This document shows, piece after piece, positions 1-8,174 of a stretch of 10,955 nucleotides of DNA. The notes beneath the pieces are model-generated. The model made no database searches and was not told the origin of the DNA. It was given only the letters and a program-made list of their open reading frames with translations. The position numbers and the translations under genes were made by a program. This DNA comes from Euperipatoides rowelli (Eukaryota; Onychophora; Udeonychophora; Euonychophora; Peripatopsidae): the NCBI GenBank assembly GCA_003024985.2, contig PXIH01S0027529.1, one strand, 5' to 3'. Every line of letters starts with the position of its first letter. The first letter of the stretch is position 1.

Positions 1-351
1 TTTTAAGTATAAGCTATTATTTGATGCTGAATATTAATGTGGATGAACTTTTATTGCCTCGATATATTGTGATTAAATACCCAGTTTCAATAGTCCTTTT
101 ATTATATTGTGAAACTAGATTTTATAATTTAATGAAAATTTTGCATTGTGGATACACCAAGTTATCCTATTTTTTTAATGGAAAGGAGGGGGGGGGTACT
201 TTGTTCTTTATCCTATGCATCTGGGTGATATCCATTCATCTCACTGTAAACTTATGTTGTGTGTTGGTGGAAAGGGCTGATTAGTACTTTTTTTTGCCTG
301 GTCTGGGATTTATTGACAGTCTGACCCTGATAGTCGTATGAGGTTACGACT
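1..351. other. Gene-free left flank with a short hairpin
   Basis: I see no gene here. The longest open frame is AT-rich, has no splice structure and gives a hydrophobic translation without a recognisable domain. The stretch contains a run of nine G (188-196), unusual in such an AT-rich window. It also contains a perfect 7-bp inverted repeat with a 6-nt loop (332-338 and 345-351, arms AGTCGTA and TACGACT), which directly abuts the SINE target site. Confidence 0.6.
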
Positions 352-364
352 CTTATAGTATTTT
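352..364. repeat. Target-site duplication, left copy
   Basis: The 13-mer cttatagtatttt occurs here and again, identically, at 784-796, on either side of the SINE. The last few T overlap the element's poly-T (poly-A) end, so the true duplication could be 9 to 13 bp. Direct repeats of this length are typical of LINE-assisted (target-primed) insertion. Confidence 0.8.
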
Positions 365-370
365 TTTTTT

Positions 371-514
371 AATAAATTGACTATTTGAAGTTAATTAATC
401 AACAAATATCTTACTCTTAATTGATGTGAGATGATTATAAACTTAACATTACTCATAAATATCAACATAAATCAATCAATAACATAACTAATCTCATTAG
501 AAAAAAACAATTTA
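371..514. repeat. SINE body unit, copy 1 (144 bp)
   Basis: This is the first of two adjacent direct repeats inside the SINE. It runs from aataaattgact to caattta and aligns with 515-660 almost throughout, with a few substitutions and two small indels. Shared stretches include aacaaatatcttact, aattgatgtgagatgatta and aacattactcataaatatca. Confidence 0.85.
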
Positions 515-660
515 AATAAATTGACTCTATTTGAAGATAATTGATCAACAAATATCTTACTGGTAATTGATGTGAGATGATTATAAATTTAACATTACTC
601 ATAAATATCAACCCAAATCAATCAGTAACTTAAATAATGCTATTAGAAAAATACAATTTA
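515..660. repeat. SINE body unit, copy 2 (146 bp)
   Basis: This is the second tandem copy of the SINE body unit. It lies next to the tRNA-like head when read on the minus strand. It differs from copy 1 mainly at positions such as actctattt versus actattt and accc versus acat. The divergence suggests that the duplication predates this insertion and belongs to the family, which copies elsewhere in the genome would confirm. Confidence 0.85.
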
Positions 661-717
661 AATATATTAGAATTGAAATTAACATAAAAAAAAATATTGA
701 AAAAGTTTCCAAGAACA

Positions 718-772
718 GTGTGCGAACCAGCGTGGCAGGAGGCCAAGTCAGTCGACAAGACCGCTCGACTAA
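718..772 (-). promoter_or_regulatory. Internal Pol III promoter (A and B boxes) of the SINE
   Basis: Read on the minus strand, ttagtcgagcgg at 772-761 resembles the A-box consensus TRGYNNARNNG. The string ggttcgcacac at 728-718 resembles the B-box GGTTCRANNCC but diverges in its last bases. The box starts are 44 nt apart, within the range seen for tRNAs with a long variable arm. Activity is unknown. Confidence 0.6.
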
Positions 773-783
773 CCCTGAAGGAC

Positions 784-796
784 CTTATAGTATTTT
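784..796. repeat. Target-site duplication, right copy
   Basis: This 13-mer is identical to 352-364 and directly follows the 5' head of the minus-strand SINE. The perfect match implies a fairly recent insertion. Confidence 0.8.
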
Positions 797-1168
797 ATAC
801 CATATTTATTTCTCTCGTTTATCTTAATCTGTACATTTGTCTTAATAAATAAATAGCTCAAAAACTAAACCCTCTGTCTTAAAAGTAGCCTTAATGGTGT
901 TCCCTCTGATTGCCAATTAACATATTAATTTGTAGGCAGAACTTAAAATCACTATTATTCAAATTGAATTCTAAATTATGTCGATAGATTTTTAAGACAT
1001 ACTTTCTGTTTGCATTTCTTGATTTTGTTAGTGTTTTGTTTATACAATAAAAAATTACCTTTTAGTCTAACAAAAGAAAAATAAATATTGTTTCAATTGT
1101 TCTGTAAACATCTTGTGCATTTATTTTGTTTTGAATTGAAAGTTAATCATTCGTCTGCTTCTTTGCAG
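797..1168. other. AT-rich stretch without recognised features
   Basis: This stretch contains stop codons in all frames and no repeat or hairpin I can support. It lies between the SINE and a candidate 5' exon, so it may be promoter or intron of the plus-strand gene. No TATA box or initiator stands out against the AT-rich background. Confidence 0.4.
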
Positions 1169-1265
1169 ACACCTTCAGATCCATGACCACAGTTGCAATT
1201 GATATTTTGCGTCAACTTGTGCTATTTCTCTTTGCCTAAATTGGTTTCTATGTTCCTCTGATCAG
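1169..1265 (+). other. Candidate 5' untranslated exon (97 nt)
   Basis: A strong acceptor (tctgcttctttgcag, ending at 1168) and a donor (atcag|gtaatt, GT at 1266) bound a segment that is less AT-rich than its flanks. It cannot be coding in phase with the exon at 1449, because that frame has TGA at 1184 and at 1259. If transcribed, it would be 5' leader sequence. It contains a short upstream open frame: ATG at 1183, 19 codons including TAA at 1237, with a hydrophobic C-terminal half. Splicing it to 1449 would put stops upstream of the proposed start codon at 1496, consistent with that start. It could also be a chance pair of splice-like sequences. Confidence 0.35.
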
Positions 1266-1448
1266 GTAATTCTTTCTTTATTTTGGAAGCAATATAACAA
1301 AATTAAACAAAAACAAGAAATGCAAACTCCCAACATTTATTTTATATTAGATATTTGTATAAAATTCAAGTACTACTTATTTGACTATATAATAATTTAA
1401 ACTTCATTTTTCAAATTGCATATATTTGTTCTTTCATTTTATTTACAG

Positions 1449-1773
1449 ATTTATGTCGCACACCTATTAATGTGAAAAAATCAGTTGTAATTGAAATGGC
1501 TGGCTACAGTAGTAAAGAGATTGTTATTGAACATCATGACTCTAAACTCCAAATCATTTCTCAATCTATGACAGATGCCGTCCTGGCCATCACTATTTTC
1601 AGTTGTATTTTCATCATCATCCTCTTTTTCGTAATATTTGGTACTCTTCAGGCACGCTCCAATCGAAAATGGTGTTGGCAACGAGGCTATGAATCATTAC
1701 CTTTTAAATATGATGCCACTACAGAAGGGATTGCCCTAACAAAAGATCTAGAAGAAGATGAGCTCTTCTCGAG
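1449..1773 (+). CDS. Coding exon of an unidentified single-pass membrane protein
   Basis: The exon is bounded by a good acceptor (ttctttcattttatttacag) and a consensus donor (gag|gtaaga). The likely start is ATG 1496, with G at -3 and +4. Counting from it, residues 1-28 are polar, 29-51 form a very hydrophobic helix, and 52-63 are basic with aromatics (RSNRKWCWQR). Residues 65-68 are YESL, a Tyr-x-x-hydrophobic endocytic sorting motif, and an acidic cluster (DLEEDELF) follows near the end. The positive-inside rule puts the C-terminus in the cytoplasm. With no signal peptide in front, it would be a small type III protein. Alternatively, codons before 1496 (open back to 1451) are translated and this is the tail of a larger type I receptor. 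I do not recognise the family. Read unspliced, it stops at TAA 1775-1777. Codon use and base composition stand out from the flanks, which supports real coding. Confidence 0.7.
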
Positions 1774-1779
1774 GTAAGA
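1773..1779 (+). promoter_or_regulatory. Splice donor overlapping a stop codon
   Basis: The sequence g|gtaaga is a near-perfect 5' splice site. The same bases supply an in-frame TAA (1775-1777) when the intron is retained. Splicing therefore decides between ending after Ser-Arg and extending into a downstream exon. Confidence 0.6.
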
Positions 1780-2666
1780 TCAACGAGCTTCCCAGTGGAT
1801 TTTAGTGTTTTATTTATTCACATTGGTGAATGTGGCATTCTTCTACAAATCAAGGAAAGTGGCATCAAGAATTTGATGACCAATTGAACAATGTTTTAGA
1901 ATCCCTGAGAAGAGATTTGATCATTATCTTTATTTTATTAGAAAGGTCTACAATTTTATTCAAGATATTCTTGTGAGAAATGATGATAAAACAAATTATT
2001 TTTATTAACAAAATGGACTCCATTTATATTCCAACTATTTTTATAATGAAAATTTTTTTTTAGAAAAATCACTATTGTCATGTAAATTTCTAATGATTGG
2101 GAAATTTCTATTTCATAATTTTTTTTATTCTCGGACGCTTAAATTGCAATAAATAATTCAGAAGCTATTTTACAAAACTTAACACATGGATAATAATTAA
2201 CATTAATGACTGAATTATTTATTGCTATTTATTATTAATTTAATTTAAAAAAAAAAAAAAATATTTGAAAAGTGAAGGCAAAACTTGAAAACACAATAAT
2301 TATTTTTAATTATTTTAAAATGATCAGTTTGGTACAGAAAGGCATTAAAATTTTGTTATAGAGATGTAACTGACATCTATTGGACAAATATTTAACTATC
2401 TAGATTGTTTGTTTGGTAAATTTGATGAATTTTTTTTAAAAAAAAAGAAATATTTTATTTTTACAATTTATTTATTTATTTTAATTAATTTTAAAACATC
2501 AAGTTTTTTTGCCTCAATTTGCTTTTATTATTATTATGGTTATGTACAAAATATTATTTCTGAAAAAAAAAAATGTAATTATTAATTGACTTTATTTTAT
2601 CCTGATGTTTAATTCTCTTTTAATTTGAGGGATGTTTATTTTTTTCTTACTGCCACTTTTATTAAG

Positions 2667-2696
2667 GAATGGCCTTCATATTGGCACATCACTGAG
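2667..2696 (+). CDS. Possible 30-nt cassette microexon
   Basis: A pyrimidine-rich tract ending in attaag (AG at 2665-2666) precedes 30 nt that are richer in G+C than the flanks and are followed by gag|gtagga. In the frame leaving the exon at 1773 it reads RNGLHIGTSL without a stop, and it leaves the same phase, so including or skipping it keeps the frame of the terminal exon at 7488. The support is only splice consensus, composition and phase. Chance is a real alternative for something this short. Confidence 0.25.
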
Positions 2697-2923
2697 GTAG
2701 GAATTGTATGAATGTTTAGAGATTTTTTTTTTTTTTTACATCGAACAAAATCACAATACCGTACCCAATTTGTTTGGGGAGGGAAAGGAGAGGTTTGTAA
2801 AAAAAAATTATAAATTAATTAGTATTTTTTTCTTTACATTGCCAAACAATCACATACTTTTATCTCCATAATACACAAAAATAACTTTAAAACTTTACAA
2901 ATACGTACATGCAAGATGATAAT

Positions 2924-3275
2924 GTTGATAAATTAGAAGCTGAATAATAAATTAATGTTGATATAACAGACAAATGCTGATAAATTGGAAATGGAATTTT
3001 GTGTTGCCACTGCAACTGCAATATATAATAAGCTAATCTAGGCAAATGAAATTGAATTTTATGTTGCTAATGTAACTAAATAATAGACTGATGTTGACAA
3101 TGATGATAAATTTGTGTTGCCAATGCTACCAAGTAATAGAATTATGTTGATATATAATAAATAATGTTGATAAATTAGAAACTCAATTTTAGGTTGCCAT
3201 TGCTACTAAATAATAATCTTAATATTGACAAATTAGAAACTGAATTTTGTGCTGCCACTGCAATAGAAAAATTAG
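2924..3275. repeat. Degenerate minisatellite, ~58-bp unit, about five to six copies
   Basis: The motif gttgataaattagaa recurs at 2924, 2976, 3166 and 3224 (with one or two changes). The following core, close to gttgccactgcaacta, recurs at 3003, 3063, 3116, 3193 and 3251. Spacings of 60, 53, 77 and 58 nt define a drifting unit of about 58 nt. Most units also contain a taaataata string. It lies inside the proposed intron, and no coding frame survives through it. Confidence 0.8.
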
Positions 3276-6200
3276 TTTTTTTTTTTTGTCATTGAAACTG
3301 AGGAGAAAAAAACTTTAATGGCAATTTTAAGGACAATTATCTTCCATATTTGGTTTAATAATTTTGTTTAGATACTGTACATTTGTCTATGAGTATATGC
3401 TAATGTTACAATAAAATAGGATTTCTTATTGAGTTTAAAAGCCAATTAATATAAGATTAAAATTCCATCCCATTTGACCAAAACTAACAAAATTTAAATG
3501 ACACCATATTTATAATTCCAAGCACCAAATTGCTTATTTATTGCTTTATTTAGACAAAGTTCATTTATGAAATAATGTTAATTTTTCTTCATTCTTAACT
3601 GTATCTGCCATTCATTTTCATATTTGATGAAAGAAAAATCTAGTGGCCCAAATTGATGTCCTGACATAATATTGCAAATAAATAAACAATGGAACTTAAA
3701 AATCTAGTGTCACCAATGCTTAAACTTAAAACAATAATTTACTTTAATAAGGTCTTTCCATAGTACATACATTATCAATAAGATTAACACTGAATTAAAG
3801 AAATCTCTTTCCTATTCTTATTTTTTTTTTTAGAAATGTTTTTTATACTTTTTCAAAGTTAGCAGCCCTGTTTCAAATTTAATGAGGTCATTAAATATTT
3901 ATTAAATAATATAATCTTAGACAAAAAATAAGTTCATTTTTTATTTGCAACTTTAAATATTTTTTATTTACTTTTGAACTACTTTTATTATTTTATCTGG
4001 TAGACTTTTTTTCTATAATACCGTAGTAATAAATCTGATCAAATCCTTTAAAATAGAGCTAATATTATTAAAACTTATTGCAATATTCTAAAGAATTATT
4101 TCAGTGAATTTGTTAAAAATAAAACAAATTCATTTGTCAGAATTACATGAGTATTGAGCCATATCTGAGACAAGATGTTAAACATTGTTCCTTTAGGATC
4201 TGTTTCAAATAATACTTTATTTTATAAATTGGATATTTAAGGATAAAAAGATTTTAATTACGATTACCATATAATCTATAGCATGGTGAAGCAACAACTT
4301 AATTCTTCTTTTAAACCTTTAATTATTTTTATTAATAAGTAAATTATTGGATTCATTATAATATTGTAGGCGAGTAAAACAAATGTTGGTTTCAATTTAA
4401 AGATTTAGACAGATTTATTACTATCATCTGTATAAAAAGTCTAAATTTATACGTTTATTTCTATACTTTCATCACAGGCGACTTTTAAGAAGTTATTTGA
4501 TTTTTAAAATATTTAGTCAATTTTTTTTCTTAATAATTATAAAAATGGCAAATAAACTTTTGTATAGTTTGGCTATGGTAAAGCTAATAGAATTTTAGCC
4601 AAATTGATTCATTTAATATCTGAATAAACAATAATACTAAATGAGCAATTAGTATTATTACCCACCCCCGTGTCAGTTAAAAACTTACTTTTCAATCTAA
4701 CAATAAAAAAAGAAAACATTTTTCTTATTTTTTTCTTTTGTAGAATTTACACTGAAAATATTATCAATTTTATCATATTTTTTTAGGATATGATTAAAAA
4801 AACACTAAATACTTTACATAGACAAATATACACATAAACATAATATTAAAAATAGAGACTTGAAGCCAATTATATATTGATAGATTTTCAGTAATATTTT
4901 TTATTGATGCAGTTTTGTTCCATTTCAAAAAAAGTATGTGAGGAAATCACTTTGGGATGTTGTTTTTTATAACATAGGTTGTATATTTTTTTTAAAAAAT
5001 AGTTAAATTTTTTTATGGAGAAATTAAAAATAATAGAAATAATTAATAAAATTTAAGATACCATAGTTATTCTTTGAAACAAAATTATCACAGAAGTTGA
5101 TATTACTTACAAACAAAAACAGTATTATTTTTTTAAATTTATTTAAGGGCCATAAAATACTTGGAATGATTTCCTTTATTTCAGAACTGGTTCACAAGAA
5201 TGAATTTTTTTATTATTATTTTATTACTAAAAAAACATTCAAATATACAAATAAAACATGTCTATTTGTTCAAATTCTTCATTTAGAGTTTCATTTCCTT
5301 AAAAAAAAAAGGTATATTGTAATTTTCAGTTCATGTTTTAATACAAAGAGAAATTTACAAAATATCAATTTTCTTCACAAAAGTAGCAATTATTGTTTAT
5401 TTTATTGGGTTCGTAAGATTACAAAATTCCTTTTTTTTTTCAAATGGAATTGATTCTTATCATAGATTAATTTATAAAGTATTAATATTAGAATTTTATT
5501 TATTTTAAAAATCAATATTTTTTTACTTAATGTGTCTCTTAAATTTTGTCAAAGAATTGTCAACATTTAAAAAATTATTTCAAGTCATGTATGATATGCT
5601 GTAAATCGTTAATTTAACAATTATTAATGGTTTATGTAGAATTGAGCAAAATAGCAATTTGATGACATTTTATTGTTTAGACCTGAAGTATTTAGAATGT
5701 TTCTATTTTAAGTTTCTTTAAAATTAAAATACAATATATTGCATATAATAAAATATAACTTGTATATTTAAGAACCAAATTAAAGTGTACAGTATATTAT
5801 CAAATAGAAAAACTAATGGAATATATAAATTGTATAATTATTTAAATGTGATAAGTGGAGTTTCAAGTGTTACCAATTTAGTTGTTGACTTTTTAAAATC
5901 CTCTTGGAAATATTTTTTCTTAAATCAAGTATCTAAAAATTTAATTCACTTGAGTCACTTTATTTGTTGAAAACAGCAAAAACAGTCTTAATGCAGATTG
6001 TAGCTACATTTTCAATTGTCGTGAAAATGATACTTTTTGTCTTCAAATTAAAATGTAGCTTTGAAATTGTTTAATTTTAAAAAATGTAGTTATTTAGACT
6101 TTATATTCTAATGAGAATAAAGAGGAAACCACTTGAATGTTCCAATACAATAATGTTAATATGATTTAATTTAGACTCATAATCCTGGCATGGTTGACAA

Positions 6201-6331
6201 TATTTTAGCAAGTTGAACAAAAAAAAAATTCTGGTTAAATAATGCCTTTTTCCATTCAAAAAATATTATACATCAAATAAAAACTTAGGTTTAAATATGT
6301 TGGTAGTAAAGTAAAAAATTGCTTGCAATTA

Positions 6332-6358
6332 TTACTTTTTTTTTTTAAAAAAAAGTAA
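6332..6358. repeat. T/A-run inverted repeat
   Basis: The 12-nt arms ttactttttttt and aaaaaaaagtaa are perfectly complementary and separated by 3 nt. This would form a hairpin in DNA or RNA. Homopolymer runs are frequent in this window, so it may be accidental. Confidence 0.5.
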
Positions 6359-7487
6359 ACTGATTCAGTCAAATTAAATGCTCATAAATAAATTAATTTT
6401 ATAGTAAGCCACTTCTTAAAATATGCTATTTGAAAAGATAAATTAAACTGTTTAGATGATCGCTCTTATCATTTAGAATAACATTGACTATTGTTCTCAT
6501 TAATTTTGTTTTTGTAAACTAAGATTATAGTGTTGGGTATTTTAGGATTTTGTTTTGTGTAAAAGAAAAGTGTGCCAGTTGGTTATGTTGTATGATTGGT
6601 AAAGTATAACTTTTATTTAAATGCTTTAATTGAAGACCAATATTTGCATAAAAATTGCATGTATTAATCTATTGCTGAATGGGAGCATGCTTAAGATAAT
6701 AGTCATTTGCCTGCATTTATCAAGTTGATTAAAAAAATCTCTCTTTATAATGACATAATCTGATCACAAGAAATAATTAATAGATGCAATTCTAATTAAC
6801 ATTATTAATAAACAGCTAGGAAAGATTTGCTATAAAGAAATATTTTGTAGTCACTTTAATTACTCAGAGATCATTTAACTGACTATTTTCTATCGATCAT
6901 TCTAGAAAACGACATTTTTAATAACTTGTAGGCTTAGCATTGAAATCTTGCAATTATTAAGAAACTATCATTCACAAGCAAATGTTTCATTAATATATGG
7001 CTTCAACGGTGAATCATTATATTTTAGTAATAAACTGTCTTTACTATTTATCTTACTGCCATCTAGAATGAATTGTTGAAACTTTCAAAAATCATGTTTC
7101 AAAATAATTTGATGAAAACTGCCGATTTTTATAGCATTTTGTAGTTGTTTTCTAAAATTTGAAATATAAAAAATATTTGTTAAGAGATAATAAGAATGAT
7201 TTACATATTTAAAAAAATTAAAATAAGAATAATAAAATATGAACAAATATTTATCATCCAATTATTAATTATAAACGACAGAGAAGTTATTTAATACTAT
7301 TTAGTTGATTTTATTCCTAGAGGTTCAGTTGTGAAATATGATTAGCTAATACGTATATAACATGTGGCATATGATTATTATAAAGAGAGACTACTCAATT
7401 AATTTATACATAAAAAAAAACATGAAATATTTTATAATTTATAGATATGATGTCGGTGCATAATTTAAATATATACAGTATATCAAG

Positions 7488-7530
7488 GTATGTCGACCCA
7501 GGGCTCCAGTGGAAGGAGTGCAGCTTCTAA
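7488..7530 (+). CDS. Probable terminal coding exon of the membrane-protein gene
   Basis: The donor at 1773 leaves two bases (ag). Joined to G at 7488 they make Arg, and reading continues as RYVDPGLQWKECSF and then TAA at 7528. This lies in a small island of higher G+C, and the frame gives an ordinary mixed composition rather than the Phe/Asn/Lys/Ile noise of the surroundings. Two acceptors are possible: tatacag ending at 7478 (adds Ser-Ile-Ser, replacing no other residues) and atcaag ending at 7487. They are 9 nt apart and in the same frame. Neither has a strong pyrimidine tract, which is the main weakness of the model. With ATG 1496 and the 7488 acceptor, the product would have 106 residues. 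Tail function is unknown. Confidence 0.45.
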
Positions 7531-7543
7531 TTTATGTCCACTG
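7507..7543 (+). other. Stem-loop spanning the proposed stop codon
   Basis: The arms cagtgga (7507-7513) and tccactg (7537-7543) pair perfectly around a 23-nt loop containing TAA 7528-7530. An alternative inner pairing is gaag (7512-7515) with cttc (7524-7527). No known element is recognised. Confidence 0.35.
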
Positions 7544-8055
7544 AAAAGCAGCCCAATACCAGCATATAAATCAAAGGGGGTGGGATATTGTCACATTCTA
7601 TGAATGTGAAAACAACTGTGATTATATAGTACATGAGAAGGATTTTTTTCCCCCTTTTGTAATTGTTTTTTTATAGTTATAAAGGATTCTATGAAACTTT
7701 TTTATAAACGCTTAAATGCTTTCTTTTGTTTCCGGTAAAATTCTGGAATCATTGAATGTTTAATGAAGTGCAATAATGTAATATATGAAAAGTTTTGGAG
7801 TAATGGTCATATTTTTTTTAATTATTATGTTTTATATGTAAAAGTAACACCTAGAAAACATGAAATTTGTTAAGAGAAGCCTTGACTTATGAACATTATT
7901 CTAAACATTTCATGTAAGTTATGATACCGGCATCAGACGTATTGTTTATTTCTGTTACAGTAATTTAAAAAAAACAGCACACATTATACAAAAAAATAAT
8001 ATCTTTATGATAAATTTATTGTATAAACAATTTAATAAACTGTGTGTGGTCTGTT
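7531..8055 (+). other. Probable 3' UTR of the membrane-protein gene
   Basis: This follows the stop at 7528. The first ~100 nt are less AT-rich than average and include a compact hairpin at 7591-7609 (8-bp arms tcacattc and gaatgtga, loop tat). No AATAAA occurs before 8034. The 3' boundary is placed by that signal and is approximate. Confidence 0.35.
8034..8053 (+). terminator. Candidate polyadenylation signal with GT-rich element
   Basis: AATAAA at 8034-8039 is followed at once by ctgtgtgtggtctgtt, a GT-rich downstream-type element. The GT-rich part sits closer to the hexamer than usual (cleavage normally falls 10-30 nt after it). A second AATAAA at 8117-8122 is an alternative. Confidence 0.4.
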
Positions 8056-8174
8056 ATACAAAGGTGCATGTTATAATAAGGTATATATATATATATTATA
8101 CAAATAATTTATGAAAAAATAAATTTGGTCCATTATTGGGTGCCTATTATACAAAGGTTCATGTTATACCAAGG
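8054..8174. repeat. Two 28-bp direct repeats, period 93 bp
   Basis: The sequence at 8054-8081 (begins ttatacaaaggtgcatgtta) and at 8147-8174 (begins ttatacaaaggttcatgtta) match at all but three positions. Between them lie a (TA)7 microsatellite (8082-8096) and AT-rich DNA. Phrases of the type 'TTATAC-AAGGT-CATG-TTATAC-AAGG' resemble the internally repeated ends of some pogo/Tigger-like DNA transposons, but no matching inverted end was found here. That assignment is speculative. Confidence 0.65.

Larger units (their letters stand above)
361..783 (-). mobile_element. tRNA-derived SINE with dimeric body, minus strand
   Basis: This is a complete short interspersed element read on the minus strand. 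Its head (783 down to about 705) is GC-rich compared with its surroundings. It carries an A-box-like ttagtcgagcgg (772-761) and a B-box-like ggttcgcacac (728-718), the internal RNA polymerase III promoter layout of a tRNA-derived SINE. The body is AT-rich and made of two ~145-bp tandem units. The element ends in a 10-nt A run (370-361). Identical 13-bp sequences flank it. It has no coding capacity and would depend on a LINE's reverse transcriptase. The tRNA of origin is uncertain: the GTCGAGCGGT string suggests a Leu or Ser type, which is inference. I do not recognise the family. Confidence 0.8.
1774..7487 (+). other. Probable 5.7-kb intron, AT-rich
   Basis: This long stretch has no convincing gene. 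It is dominated by A and T runs. Two open frames within it (near 5100-5450 and 5785-5970) are low-complexity Phe/Asn/Lys/Ile-rich readings of AT-rich DNA without splice support. It holds the minisatellite at 2924-3275, an optional microexon at 2667-2696 and a T/A hairpin at 6332-6358. I read it as an intron because the frame leaving 1773 continues cleanly into 7488. If the unspliced stop at 1775 is used instead, the first part would be 3' UTR, with an AATAAA near 2148. Confidence 0.45.

Noticed and set aside
188-196. Run of nine G as a possible G-quadruplex
   Set aside because: Only one G run is present, with no partner runs nearby, so an intramolecular quadruplex is not supported.
21-284. 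Plus-strand open frame of 87 codons
   Set aside because: Begins at TTG, is hydrophobic and low in complexity, has no splice signals and shows no domain. It looks like chance in AT-rich DNA.
1171-1265. Reading 1171-1265 as coding with TAA translated as Gln (variant genetic code)
   Set aside because: The stop-suppressed frame looks like a hydrophobic helix, but the other exons use TAA as a normal end, and a large-intron genome with a SINE does not fit a ciliate.
1472-1474. GTG as the start codon of the membrane-protein exon
   Set aside because: Eukaryotic nuclear genes rarely start at GTG. The frame is open back to the acceptor, and ATG 1496 has a good context.
1481-1681. Minus-strand open frame of 66 codons
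   Set aside because: Lies wholly antisense to the coding exon at 1449-1773. It is best explained as a shadow of that exon.
2924-3275. CRISPR-like array
   Set aside because: Copies are degenerate, spacers are part of the repeating unit, and the window is eukaryotic.
3634-3709. Direct 12-mer repeat aaaaatctagtg at 3634 and 3698
   Set aside because: Similarity does not extend beyond the 12-mer, so it is likely coincidence or a faint relic.
5097-5453. Plus-strand open frame of 118 codons
   Set aside because: Phe, Lys, Asn and Ile-rich readout of A/T runs. No domain, no splice context and no compositional shift from its flanks.
5785-5970. Plus-strand open frame of 61 codons
   Set aside because: Same AT-noise composition as its surroundings and no supporting signals.
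8082-8096. (TA)7 as a TATA promoter
   Set aside because: It is a simple microsatellite in an AT-rich region with no gene start following it.
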